Shown here piece by piece: positions 28,004-36,315 of a stretch of 64,000 nucleotides of DNA. Numbering within the stretch: position 1 is the first letter of the stretch; every line of letters starts with the position of its first letter. The stretch lies in the NCBI RefSeq assembly GCF_046545555.1, contig NZ_JBHZTH010000001.1, forward strand, positions 62,001 through 126,000. The letters run 5' to 3'. Made by a program: the position numbers and the translations under genes. Source of the DNA: Winogradskyella sp046545555. Its GTDB lineage: Bacteria > Bacteroidota > Bacteroidia > Flavobacteriales > Flavobacteriaceae. The notes under the pieces are model-generated. The model was not told where the DNA came from. It saw nothing but the letters and a program-made list of their open reading frames with translations, and did no database searches.

Positions 28004-28963
28004 ATGAGTATTATTTCTAAAGACATATCTAAAGCTATTTCGCTTTTAACTAAAGAGCAATTAGTTGCTATTCCGACCGAAACAGTTTATGGATTAGCTG
28101 GTAATATTTATAGTGAAAAAGCAATAAAAGCTATTTTTGAGACTAAGAAGCGTCCATTCTTTAATCCATTAATTGTTCATATTTCTTCAGCAGATTTGCT
28201 TTCAAGTATTGTGGATCATATTCCTGAAAAAGCACAATTGCTAGCTGACGCGTTTTGGCCAGGACCGATTACTTTGGTATTAAAAAAGAAAACCTCAATT
28301 CCAGATTTAATAACTGCAGGTAAAGACACCGTTGCGGTTCGTGTACCAAATCACCTAACAACATTAAAGCTTTTAAAGGCGCTTTCGTTTCCTTTGGCTG
28401 CGCCAAGCGCTAATCCGTTTAGTAGTATTAGCCCAACAACAGCAAAACATGTAGAAGATTATTTTAAAAACGAGATTAAAATGGTGTTAGATGGTGGCTC
28501 ATGTAAAAGTGGTATTGAATCTACTATTATTGGCTTTGAAAGTGATAATCCTATTATTTACCGTTTAGGCTCAACGCCAATTGAAGCAATAGAAGCAATA
28601 GTTGGTAAAATTGAAATTAAGAATAAAAAAGAAGTCGCACCAGATGCGCCTGGTATGTTAGAACGGCATTATGCACCAAAAACTAAAACTGTTTTAACCC
28701 ATAATGTATTAGAGGCACTAAAGCTCTATAAAAACAAACGCGTAGGATTAATAACCTTTCAATCTGCGATTGAAAACAGTTATATAGAAGTCCAAATAAC
28801 ACTTTCACAAACTGGTGATTTAAAAGAATCTGCATCAAAACTTTATGACGTTCTTCATCAGTTAGACAAAAAGAATCTAGATGTTATTATTGCTGAAAAA
28901 TTGCCGAATTATGGCTTAGGTAAATCTATAAATGACAGACTAAATCGTGCAACTAAGGGCTAA
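28004..28963 (+). CDS. L-threonylcarbamoyladenylate synthase (Sua5/YwlC type)
   Basis: A 319-residue enzyme that makes threonylcarbamoyl-AMP from threonine, bicarbonate and ATP, the first step of t6A modification of tRNAs reading ANN codons. The YrdC domain shows AIPTETVYGLAG, KKRPFFNPLIVHI and APSANPFSSISPT. The extra C-terminal Sua5 domain (about 200-319), joined by PGMLERHYAP, places it with the long Sua5 form rather than the short TsaC form. It starts opposite the ABC-F gene and ends before a pseudogene region. Confidence 0.94.
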   Translation: MSIISKDISKAISLLTKEQLVAIPTETVYGLAGNIYSEKAIKAIFETKKRPFFNPLIVHISSADLLSSIVDHIPEKAQLLADAFWPGPITLVLKKKTSIPDLITAGKDTVAVRVPNHLTTLKLLKALSFPLAAPSANPFSSISPTTAKHVEDYFKNEIKMVLDGGSCKSGIESTIIGFESDNPIIYRLGSTPIEAIEAIVGKIEIKNKKEVAPDAPGMLERHYAPKTKTVLTHNVLEALKLYKNKRVGLITFQSAIENSYIEVQITLSQTGDLKESASKLYDVLHQLDKKNLDVIIAEKLPNYGLGKSINDRLNRATKG

Positions 28964-29032
28964 ATTCTCAGAAAAATTAGGATTCTTTTATCCTTTGTTA
29001 TTTTTATTATCCAACTTTACCAAGGTAAATTA

Positions 29033-29511
29033 ATGAGATATCCCCTAACTATATTTCTTATTTCATGTTGTTTATTCACATTTGTACAAAATAAAATATT
29101 GAAAAAATTAAAACCATTAGTGATGCTTCTATCGCAGTAAGTGATTTGCCAATCCCAGAAGGTATTTCCGTAAAAAATACTATTTTAAGTGCAATAGAAA
29201 TACAAGATTTTATAATAAAACCTGCTCTTGCTAAAAAAGTAAGAATGAATTGTTTTTTGAAATACGCTTAGGTATCAATACAGGTCCGATTGTTGGAGGT
29301 ATTATTGTATTAAATTCAGTACGATGTTTGGAGAAATACTGTAAACACAGCCGCAAGAATGGAAATTAGCCGAGACATTCGTAAATTCAATATTTCAAAT
29401 GACATTTATAATTTAACAAAAAATAACCCTGATTTTAAATTTGAAAGTCGCGGTAAAATAGAAGCAACAGGCAAAGGTACCATACAAATGTTCTTTGTAA
29501 AAAAAGTATAG
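29033..29511 (+). pseudogene. Broken class III adenylate/guanylate cyclase
   Basis: The 548 bases between the Sua5 gene and the next intact gene hold cyclase fragments in three frames. From 29098 the frame reads IEKIKTISDASIAVSDLPIP, from 29247 it reads FEIRLGINTGPIVGG, and from 29317 it reads QYDVWRNTVNTAARME, running in that last frame to a stop at 29509-29511. These are consecutive pieces of the class III cyclase catalytic domain. At least two frameshifts separate them. A short frame with a signal-peptide look begins at 29033 and may be the original start after an internal deletion. The stop abuts the next start codon. Confidence 0.8.
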
Positions 29512-30423
29512 ATGTATTTAAAAGATTTTAAACAACATATTATTAACTCGCCAAAAGCAGATGTACATAGTCATTTGCATTTAGCAGGTTCCCAAAAACG
29601 ATTTAAAAGACGTTTTCCAAATGCACATCTTAAGTTTCCTGAATCTTATGATGGGTTAACAGGAATGATTCATTTTATTTATAATCATCTTAATACTGTA
29701 ATGCTTACTGACCAGGATCTTGTTAATTTTATGGAAATTGCTATAGAAAGTGCAATAGATGACAATGTAATATTATTAGAGGCAAGCGTCGATCTTGGAC
29801 TTGCTAATTTTTTTGGACAATCAATTGAGAAAATTATTGAGGTTGTTAAAACATTACAAGAAAAATATAAATCGAAAATAGACTTTAAACCAGATTTAGG
29901 AATAAACAAAGATTTAAATTTAGAAAAGGTGTATTCTGATGGAATCAAATGTCTAGAGAGTGGATCGTTTTATGGTATTGATCTCTACGGTCAAGAAATT
30001 AATAAAGACTTAAGTCCCTTTGTTAAATTGTATGATATAGCCAGGGATTTAAATATTAAAACTAAAGTACATATTGGAGAATTTTCGGATCATGAAAGTA
30101 TTGATAAAACTATCAAGCTTTTACATCCACAAGAAATACAACATGGCATTAGAGCAGTGGATTCTACAAAAACAATGGACTTAATACGCAAGGAAGATAT
30201 TCGGCTTAATATATGTCCGACGAGCAATATTTTATTAGGAGCAGTAGGTAGTTTAGAATATCATCCATTACGTCAATTATTTGATAACGGAATTAATTTG
30301 ACTATCAATACCGATGATCTCATTTTATTTAATGCTTCCATTTCTGAAGAATTTATAAAATTGTTTGAATTAAATCTTTTTTCTTTGGAAGAGCTAGAGG
30401 TAATAAGAACTAATGCTTTTTAA
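29512..30423 (+). CDS. Adenosine deaminase family metal-dependent hydrolase
   Basis: A 303-residue amidohydrolase-fold protein. Zinc ligands and active-site residues typical of adenosine/AMP deaminases are visible: HSHLHLAGS near 20-28, KVHIGEF, EIQHGIRAV, CPTSNILLG and INTDD. It is shorter than most adenosine deaminases (about 330-350 residues) and stops right after TNAF, where relatives continue for some residues, so a small C-terminal truncation is possible. The start lies immediately after the stop of the cyclase remnant. Substrate preference (adenosine, adenine or another purine) cannot be decided. Confidence 0.8.
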   Translation: MYLKDFKQHIINSPKADVHSHLHLAGSQKRFKRRFPNAHLKFPESYDGLTGMIHFIYNHLNTVMLTDQDLVNFMEIAIESAIDDNVILLEASVDLGLANFFGQSIEKIIEVVKTLQEKYKSKIDFKPDLGINKDLNLEKVYSDGIKCLESGSFYGIDLYGQEINKDLSPFVKLYDIARDLNIKTKVHIGEFSDHESIDKTIKLLHPQEIQHGIRAVDSTKTMDLIRKEDIRLNICPTSNILLGAVGSLEYHPLRQLFDNGINLTINTDDLILFNASISEEFIKLFELNLFSLEELEVIRTNAF

Positions 30424-30540
30424 CATAAAAAAAGTATCAGAACACCTAAGATTTTTTAAGTGATTAGCTATTAATATTTCGTACTCTTACAATGTTTCAT
30501 AATTTAGACCATCAAATAGCCAAAAATATCTTTCACAACG

Positions 30541-30571
30541 TTTGGTAATCCAATACTTTATCGTAAATTTG
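30541..30571 (+). promoter_or_regulatory. Bacteroidota-type promoter of the rplM operon
   Basis: TTTG at 30541-30544 and TAAATTTG at 30564-30571 are separated by exactly 19 bases, matching the major sigma factor consensus of Bacteroidota (TTTG-N19-TAnnTTTG). It lies 70 bases before the rplM start codon. Confidence 0.8.
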
Positions 30572-30640
30572 CAAACTCTTTTTCGGAAGAGGAATGTTTA
30601 ATCTTTTGCACTGTAGAGTGCAATAATAAATCAAATTAGT
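30572..30640 (+). promoter_or_regulatory. Structured leader of rplM-rpsI, possible ribosomal-protein autoregulation
   Basis: The untranslated leader contains a small hairpin with CTCTT and AAGAG arms near 30576-30591. A stronger hairpin follows, TTGCACT (30606-30612), loop GTAG, AGTGCAA (30617-30623), ending 17 bases before the GTG start. Ribosomal-protein operons are commonly controlled by the protein binding such leaders; that this one does so is inference. Confidence 0.45.
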
Positions 30641-31096
30641 GTGGATACATTAAGCTACAAAACAGTTTCAGCCAACAAAGCTACCGTTAATAAGGAGTGG
30701 GTTTTAGTTGATGCTGAAGGACAAACTTTAGGTCGCTTAGCTTCAAGAGTAGCAATACTTTTAAGAGGTAAGCACAAGCCTAATTTTACGCCACACGTTG
30801 ATTGCGGTGACAACGTAATTGTTGTTAATGCAGAAAAAATCAACTTAACTGGTAACAAGTGGACAGAGAAAAGTTATATCCGTCACACAGGTTATCCAGG
30901 TGGTCAAAAAAGCTTGACTGCTACTGAGATGTTTGAGAAAGACCCAACCAGATTAGTAGAAAAGTCAGTAAAAGGAATGTTACCTAAAAACAAATTAGGA
31001 GCTACCCTTTTTAGAAACTTAACAGTTGTTTCTGGCACTGAGCACGCTCACGAAGCTCAAAAACCAAAAGCAATTAAATTAAACGAAATTAACTAA
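30641..31096 (+). CDS. rplM: 50S ribosomal protein L13
   Basis: A 151-residue large-subunit protein with the family blocks WVLVDAEGQTLGRLAS, GDNVIVVNAEKI and TGYPGGQKS. The start is a GTG codon at 30641; no ATG is available at the right place, and the conserved region begins soon after. The gene leads a two-gene operon with rpsI, whose ATG shares a base with the rplM stop (TAATG). A promoter with perfect 19-base spacing and a hairpin leader lie directly upstream. Confidence 0.97.
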   Translation: MDTLSYKTVSANKATVNKEWVLVDAEGQTLGRLASRVAILLRGKHKPNFTPHVDCGDNVIVVNAEKINLTGNKWTEKSYIRHTGYPGGQKSLTATEMFEKDPTRLVEKSVKGMLPKNKLGATLFRNLTVVSGTEHAHEAQKPKAIKLNEIN

Positions 31097-31482
31097 TGGA
31101 AGTAATTCACAAAATTGGCCGTAGAAAGACGGCTGTTGCTCGTGTGTACGTTGCCAAAGGAAAAGGCAAAATCACGGTGAACAAAAAAGACATGGCGGAA
31201 TACTTTACTACTGGAACACTTCAGTATAAAGTAAACCAACCTTTAGCCTTGACTAACAATGATGGCAACTTTGATATTACTGTTAACGTATATGGAGGTG
31301 GTATCACCGGCCAGGCAGAAGCAATACGTTTAGGCCTTTCGCGTGCAATGTGCGAGTTAGATCCTGAAAACAGAACGATATTAAAGCCAGAAGGTCTATT
31401 AACTAGAGATCCACGTATGGTGGAGAGAAAGAAATTCGGTCAGAAGAAAGCCCGTAAGAAATTCCAATTCTCGAAACGTTAA
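31096..31482 (+). CDS. rpsI: 30S ribosomal protein S9
   Basis: A 128-residue small-subunit protein with the expected N-terminal GRRKTAVARVYV and the basic C-terminal tail KKARKKFQFSKR that reaches the ribosomal P site. It is translationally coupled to rplM through a one-base overlap, the usual L13-S9 pairing. A hairpin ends the operon 18 bases after the stop. Confidence 0.98.
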   Translation: MEVIHKIGRRKTAVARVYVAKGKGKITVNKKDMAEYFTTGTLQYKVNQPLALTNNDGNFDITVNVYGGGITGQAEAIRLGLSRAMCELDPENRTILKPEGLLTRDPRMVERKKFGQKKARKKFQFSKR

Positions 31483-31500
31483 TATCCAACAACTTTTATT

Positions 31501-31530
31501 CAGAATCTGTTTCGGCAGATTCTGGATTTT
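31501..31530 (+). terminator. Probable terminator after rpsI
   Basis: CAGAATCTG (31501-31509), loop TTTCGG, CAGATTCTG (31516-31524), then GATTTTT. A perfect 9-base stem with a modest T tract, placed right after the rplM-rpsI operon. Confidence 0.65.
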
Positions 31531-31539
31531 TATTTATTG

Positions 31540-31656
31540 AAATTAATAAGATTCTGAAAAAAATTCAGAACTTAAAGTTTAGCATCTAAATGATTGAGGC
31601 GAGCCTTTGCGACCACTTAGTCATTGCTAATTTAACAGAACGTAAACTATTACAAA
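31540..31656 (+). promoter_or_regulatory. Structured leader upstream of rpsB
   Basis: The 117 bases before rpsB can fold. TTCTGAA and TTCAGAA form a short hairpin near 31552-31569. Next, TTAGC (31579-31583) plus AATGA (31589-31593) pair with TCATT plus GCTAA (31621-31630), with a five-base bulge on the left arm and a GC-richer loop containing GGCGAGCC. This resembles an autoregulatory ribosomal-protein leader bound by S2. The pairing is seen directly; the function is inferred. Confidence 0.45.
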
Positions 31657-32478
31657 ATGGAAAAAGTAGAAGTAAAAGAACTACTAGAAGCAGGTGTACA
31701 CTTTGGTCACCTCACTCGTAAGTGGAACCCAAACATGGCTCCTTACATCTATATGGAGCGAAATGGCATCCATATTATTAACCTTTACAAAACAGCAGCT
31801 AAGATTGAAGAAACTAGTGCAGCTTTAGCAAAAATTGCAGCATCAGGTAAAAAAATCTTATTCGTAGCTACTAAAAAGCAAGCAAAAGACATCGTAGCTG
31901 AGAAAGCAGGTGCTGTAAACCAACCTTATATTACTGAGCGTTGGCCAGGTGGAATGTTAACTAACTTTGTTACAATTAGAAAAGCCGTTAAAAAAATGGC
32001 ATCTATTGATAGAATGAAGAAAGACGGAACATTCAACTCTTTATCTAAGAAAGAACGTTTACAAGTTAACCGTTTACGTGCAAAATTAGAAAAGAACTTA
32101 GGTTCAATCTCTGATATGACACGTTTGCCAGGTGCTTTATTCGTAGTAGATATAATGCGCGAGCATATTGCAATTAAAGAAGCGCAAAAATTAAATATTC
32201 CGATTTTCGCAATGGTAGATACAAATTCTGACCCACGTGAAGTTGATTATTTAATTCCATCTAATGATGATGCGTCTAAATCTATTGATAAAATTTTATC
32301 TATCGTTACTTCTGCAGTTGCAGACGGTTTAAACGAAAGAAAAGCGGAACGTGCTCAAAAAGAAGGTAAGACCGAAAAAACTGAGGCGAAGCCAGCAAAA
32401 ACAGAAGCTAAGAAGGAAGCAAAACCAGAAGCCAAAAAAGCTGAAAAAGCTCCTGTAGCGTCTCAAGAAGAAGAATAA
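31657..32478 (+). CDS. rpsB: 30S ribosomal protein S2
   Basis: A 273-residue protein with the S2 hallmarks LEAGVHFGHLTRKWNP, ITERWPGGMLTNF and MVDTNSDP. The last 35 or so residues form an extension rich in Lys, Glu and Ala, with repeated EAKK/PAKTEAKK units, common in Bacteroidota S2 and likely disordered. The gene follows a structured leader and is followed after about 80 bases by tsf, the usual rpsB-tsf order. A hairpin lies between the two. Confidence 0.98.
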   Translation: MEKVEVKELLEAGVHFGHLTRKWNPNMAPYIYMERNGIHIINLYKTAAKIEETSAALAKIAASGKKILFVATKKQAKDIVAEKAGAVNQPYITERWPGGMLTNFVTIRKAVKKMASIDRMKKDGTFNSLSKKERLQVNRLRAKLEKNLGSISDMTRLPGALFVVDIMREHIAIKEAQKLNIPIFAMVDTNSDPREVDYLIPSNDDASKSIDKILSIVTSAVADGLNERKAERAQKEGKTEKTEAKPAKTEAKKEAKPEAKKAEKAPVASQEEE

Positions 32479-32497
32479 ATAACATTTATATAATATT

Positions 32498-32545
32498 AAA
32501 AGTCATTTAGTTCTTTTCATTTAGAAAATTAATTGAATGACTTTT
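32498..32545 (+). terminator. Hairpin with T tract between rpsB and tsf, possible attenuator
   Basis: AAAAGTCATT (32498-32507) and AATGACTTTT (32536-32545) are exact inverses around a 28-base loop, followed by one more T. The placement between rpsB and tsf would lower tsf read-through relative to rpsB. The long AT-rich loop makes it weaker than the other terminators in the window. Confidence 0.45.
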
Positions 32546-32559
32546 TAAATTTTAAAACT

Positions 32560-33534
32560 ATGGAAAATACTGTAAAAGTTACAGCAGCAGAAGTAAACAA
32601 GCTAAGACAAGCAACTGGTGCGGGTATGATGGATTGTAAAAAAGCTTTAGTTGAAGCTGGAGGTGATTTTGATAAAGCCATTGAAGTATTACGTAAAAAA
32701 GGACAAAAAGTTGCAGAAAAAAGAGCTGATAGAGACTCGTCTGAAGGTGCAGCTGTTGCTAAATTAAATGCAGACAATACCTCTGGTGTTGCCATTGTAC
32801 TAGGATGTGAAACTGATTTTGTTGGAAAAAATGAAACATTTGTAGCATTAGCTAATGATTTAGCTGACGTTGCTTTAAACTACAATACAAAAGAAGAATT
32901 TTTAGCAGCAGATTTCGGTGGTATGACAGTTGCTGAAAAGTTAACTGAACAAACTGGAGTTATCGGTGAGAAATTAGATATTACTTCTTTTGAAAAACTA
33001 GATGCACCTTATGTTGGACAATACGTGCACATAAATAAAATTGCTGCATTAGTAGGTTTATCTTCAAAAGTCGATAACGTTGAAACTTTGGTTAAAGACG
33101 TTGCTATGCAAGTGGCCTCTATGGGAGCGACAACACTATCTTATAAAGATTTTGACCCTGCATTTATTGCTTCAGAAACTGAAGCACGTATTGCAGTAAT
33201 AGAAAAAGATAATATTGAATTAGGCCGTTTAGGTAAAACATTAAAGAACGTACCAAGTTATATCTCTATGGCTCAATTAACGCCAGAAGTTATCGCTGCT
33301 GCTGAAGATACTGCAAAAGCAGAACTAAAAGCTGAAGGTAAACCAGAACAAATCTGGGACAGAATTTTACCAGGTAAAATGGATCGTTTCATTTCTGATA
33401 ACACAACTTTAGATCAAGAACAATGTTTATTAGACCAAAAGTTTATTAAAGATGATAAGCAAACTGTAGCTCAGTATGTAGGATCTTATGGCGATGTTGC
33501 CGTAACAGGTTTTAAACGTGCTACTGTAGGATAA
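32560..33534 (+). CDS. tsf: Translation elongation factor Ts
   Basis: A 324-residue guanine-nucleotide exchange factor for EF-Tu. The N-terminal UBA-like domain has LRQATGAGMMDCKKALVEAG, and the TDFVGKNETF block follows. I start at the ATG at 32560 (MENTVKV), directly before the conserved region. A TTG in frame at 32533 would add nine residues and would lie inside the upstream hairpin, so I reject it. A strong terminator ends the unit. Confidence 0.97.
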   Translation: MENTVKVTAAEVNKLRQATGAGMMDCKKALVEAGGDFDKAIEVLRKKGQKVAEKRADRDSSEGAAVAKLNADNTSGVAIVLGCETDFVGKNETFVALANDLADVALNYNTKEEFLAADFGGMTVAEKLTEQTGVIGEKLDITSFEKLDAPYVGQYVHINKIAALVGLSSKVDNVETLVKDVAMQVASMGATTLSYKDFDPAFIASETEARIAVIEKDNIELGRLGKTLKNVPSYISMAQLTPEVIAAAEDTAKAELKAEGKPEQIWDRILPGKMDRFISDNTTLDQEQCLLDQKFIKDDKQTVAQYVGSYGDVAVTGFKRATVG

Positions 33535-33556
33535 TTTATTATTCTTTAAATAAAAT

Positions 33557-33592
33557 TAAAAAAGCTTCTCTAATCTAGAGAGGCTTTTTTTT
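33557..33592 (+). terminator. Intrinsic terminator after tsf
   Basis: An arm AAAAAGCTTCTCT pairs with AGAGAGGCTTTTT through a short AATCT-type loop, followed by a run of T. It begins 22 bases after the tsf stop codon. Confidence 0.88.
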
Positions 33593-33629
33593 CACATTTT
33601 TTTCACTTTTACAAAAGCTAATAATTATG

Positions 33630-33637
33630 TAGCTTTG
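33630..33637 (+). promoter_or_regulatory. Candidate minus-7 box of the pyrH-frr operon
   Basis: TAGCTTTG fits TAnnTTTG and lies 17 bases before the pyrH start, just after the tsf terminator. The minus-33 position is only a T run, so the box is a moderate match. Confidence 0.45.
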
Positions 33638-33654
33638 TTCAACTTTCAAAATCA

Positions 33655-34365
33655 ATGATGAAATATAAAAGAATACTACTGAAACTTTCAGGTGAAGCCT
33701 TAATGGGTAACCGTCAATATGGTATAGACCCAGATCGTTTATCTGAATATGCTAAGGATATTAAAGAGATTACTGACTTAGGCGTAGAAGTTGCAATTGT
33801 TATTGGTGGAGGCAATATTTTCAGAGGGGTTGCTGGCGCAATGAATGGTATGGATCGTGTCCAAGGAGATCATATGGGAATGTTAGCGACAGTAATCAAT
33901 GGTTTAGCGTTACAAAATGCCTTGGAAGATGCAGATGTAAAGACACGCTTACAGACAGCTATTAAAATCAATGAGGTTGCTGAACCGTTTATTAGAAGAA
34001 AAGCCCTTAGTCATCTTAGAAAAGGGCGCGTAGTGATTTTTGGAGGTGGAACAGGAAATCCATATTTTACAACTGATTCTGCTGCTGTATTGCGTGCTAT
34101 TGAAATACAGGCGGATGTAATTTTAAAAGGCACAAGAGTAGATGGTATTTATACTGCTGACCCAGAAAAAGATAGTACAGCTGTAAAATTTGATCATATT
34201 TCATTTAAAGATGTATTGCTTAAAGGTTTAAAAGTTATGGATACAACTGCTTTTACTTTAAGTCAAGAAAATGAATTGCCAATTATAGTGTTTGATATGA
34301 ATAAAAAAGGAAATTTACTAAAAGTTGTTTCTGGAGAAAATATAGGAACTGAAGTAAATGTTTAA
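33655..34365 (+). CDS. pyrH: UMP kinase
   Basis: A 236-residue bacterial uridylate kinase of the amino-acid-kinase fold that phosphorylates UMP to UDP. Family motifs are ILLKLSGEALMG near the N-terminus, VIGGGNIFRG, GDHMGMLATVING and GGGTGNPYFTTDSAA. Two consecutive ATG codons begin the frame; the second (33658) would be equally good. The gene is followed by frr after 34 bases, the usual order in bacteria. Confidence 0.97.
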   Translation: MMKYKRILLKLSGEALMGNRQYGIDPDRLSEYAKDIKEITDLGVEVAIVIGGGNIFRGVAGAMNGMDRVQGDHMGMLATVINGLALQNALEDADVKTRLQTAIKINEVAEPFIRRKALSHLRKGRVVIFGGGTGNPYFTTDSAAVLRAIEIQADVILKGTRVDGIYTADPEKDSTAVKFDHISFKDVLLKGLKVMDTTAFTLSQENELPIIVFDMNKKGNLLKVVSGENIGTEVNV

Positions 34366-34399
34366 ACTTTGATACCTCTCAATTAAAAAAGTTAATACA

Positions 34400-34954
34400 A
34401 TGAATGAAGATATTAAATTTATTATAGACACGGCAAAAGAGGCTATGGATGCTGCATTAAAGCATTTAGAAAAGCAGCTAATTAATATTAGAGCTGGTAA
34501 AGCAAGCCCTGCTATGCTTGGAAGTGTAATGGTTGATTATTATGGGTCGCAAACACCATTATCTCAAGTAGCTAATGTTAATACTCCAGATGGTAGAACA
34601 ATTTCTGTACAGCCATGGGAAAAAAGTATGTTGCAAGAAATTGAACGTGGTATCATGCATGCAAATCTAGGTTTTAACCCAATGAATAATGGCGAAACAA
34701 TTATTATTAATGTTCCACCATTAACAGAAGAACGTCGTAAGGATTTGGCTAAGCAAGCAAAGGCTGAAACTGAAGATGCGAAAGTCGGTGTTAGAAATGC
34801 GCGTAAAGAAGCCATGAATGATATTAAGAAAAGTGATGTTTCGGAAGATTTACAAGGTAATGCAGAAATAGATATACAATCGCTCACCGATTCTTACGTT
34901 AAGAAAATAGATGAAATTCTAGATGTTAAAGAAAAAGAGATTATGACCGTATAA
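34400..34954 (+). CDS. frr: Ribosome recycling factor
   Basis: A 184-residue protein that, with EF-G, splits post-termination ribosomes. The family blocks NIRAGKASPAMLG, SVQPWEKSML and PPLTEERRKDLAKQAK are all present, and the length is normal. It is the second gene of the pyrH-frr unit and is followed within 20 bases by a strong terminator. Confidence 0.98.
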   Translation: MNEDIKFIIDTAKEAMDAALKHLEKQLINIRAGKASPAMLGSVMVDYYGSQTPLSQVANVNTPDGRTISVQPWEKSMLQEIERGIMHANLGFNPMNNGETIIINVPPLTEERRKDLAKQAKAETEDAKVGVRNARKEAMNDIKKSDVSEDLQGNAEIDIQSLTDSYVKKIDEILDVKEKEIMTV

Positions 34955-34973
34955 TCTTTTCACTAAAATATAT

Positions 34974-34999
34974 AACATCCCAAAAGGGATGTTTTTTTT
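34974..34999 (+). terminator. Intrinsic terminator after frr
   Basis: AACATCCC (34974-34981), loop AAAA, GGGATGTT (34986-34993), then T to 34999. A compact perfect stem with a long T tract. Confidence 0.9.
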
Positions 35000-35020
35000 A
35001 ACTAAAATTTTTAAATCTTA

Positions 35021-36301
35021 ATGAGAAAGTCTCTATTTGTTGTTTTATTGTTTTTTATTGCGACAAATGGGTTTACCCAAAACCCAAATAATAGGGCAAA
35101 AGATTCAATCAAAATAGCTCAAGATTCGTTAAAGAAAACTGAGTTTTTAAAAAATATAGGTAACGGCTTTTTTCCATTTAATTACTTCAACGCTGACCTT
35201 CGTTATCTTGTTAAATTTAATCAATTCGAAGGTTTTAGAACTGGTCTTGGCGGAGTTACAAACGACCGTTTTTCTGAGCGTTACCGAATAAATTCGTATT
35301 TAGTTTATGGATTTAAAGACAAACGTTATAAATATAAAATTGGTGGCGGCTTTAGAATTAACGAGGCTTCAAATTCTTGGATAAATTTATCTTATATAGA
35401 TGATTTACAAGAAACTGGTAGCTCTTCTTTTTTAACAGATAAGCGCTTTTTTACTTTTTTTGAACCTCGGCTTTTAAATATAGATTTATTTCATAGACAT
35501 ATTACAAAGTCTATTGCATTAGAGCATAAAATCTCTAATCATTTACTTTCTGAGACGCAATTGGCAATTAGCAAAATCAATCCTACTTACAACTATAATT
35601 TTGTTTTGGGAGCAAGATCTTTTAATACTTTTGATATAAGTACGGCTAAAATTAGTCTACAATGGAGTCCTTTCAGTATTTTTAAGTTAGAAGATAATAC
35701 CATAAAAGAAACTAAAGATGGTTTTCCTAAATTTACACTTCAAGTTACTAAAGGGTTTGAGTCTGTTTTCGGTAGTGACTTTAACTTTTCAAAATTAGAT
35801 TTTAGGACTATCCAAGAATTTAAACACAAGAATGACGCAATTACCAATATCACATTAGTTGCAGGAATTGCAGGAGGTGAAACACCACTTACCCACCTCT
35901 ATCATGCTTATCCAAATAACATTACAAAAGAAACAATCCTACAACGTTTTTCTGTAGCTGGACTCAATAGCTTTGAGACCATGTATTTTAATGAGTTCTT
36001 TAGTGATAAATTTTCAACATTACAATTCAAGCATTTTTTTAAACCTTTTAAAATTTCAGATTGGTTTAAACCTCAACTGGTCTTAATTTCGAGATTTGCC
36101 ATTGGAGATATGAATAGTATAGATAGACATCAAGGCATAACCTTTAATACACTAAAACACTTATATTCTGAATCTGGTTTTGAAATAAACAAACTACTTT
36201 TTGGCTTTGGACTCAGTTTTGCATATCGCTATGGTGGTTACCACTTACCCAATTTAGAAGATAATATTGCCTTTAAGTTTACCTTTAATATTTCTCTATA
36301 A
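35021..36301 (+). CDS. DUF5686-like outer-membrane beta-barrel protein
   Basis: A 426-residue secreted protein with a signal peptide ending FTQ. The remainder is rich in alternating hydrophobic and polar stretches that look like outer-membrane strands. Blocks such as FNQFEGFRTGLGG, GFKDKRYKYKIGGGF and FTLQVTKGFESVFGSDF resemble the C-terminal barrel of DUF5686 proteins. Those relatives are usually about 800 residues and begin with a carboxypeptidase-regulatory-like domain, which is absent here, so this is a barrel-only version. It lies after the frr terminator and is convergent with the MG2/plug gene. Function unknown. Confidence 0.65.
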   Translation: MRKSLFVVLLFFIATNGFTQNPNNRAKDSIKIAQDSLKKTEFLKNIGNGFFPFNYFNADLRYLVKFNQFEGFRTGLGGVTNDRFSERYRINSYLVYGFKDKRYKYKIGGGFRINEASNSWINLSYIDDLQETGSSSFLTDKRFFTFFEPRLLNIDLFHRHITKSIALEHKISNHLLSETQLAISKINPTYNYNFVLGARSFNTFDISTAKISLQWSPFSIFKLEDNTIKETKDGFPKFTLQVTKGFESVFGSDFNFSKLDFRTIQEFKHKNDAITNITLVAGIAGGETPLTHLYHAYPNNITKETILQRFSVAGLNSFETMYFNEFFSDKFSTLQFKHFFKPFKISDWFKPQLVLISRFAIGDMNSIDRHQGITFNTLKHLYSESGFEINKLLFGFGLSFAYRYGGYHLPNLEDNIAFKFTFNISL

Positions 36302-36315
36302 ATTTTAGTCATTGA

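Noticed and set aside
31657..32478. Repeated EAKK units at the end of rpsB as a sign of recombination or assembly error
   Set aside because: Lys/Glu/Ala-rich S2 tails are common in Bacteroidota and the frame is intact.
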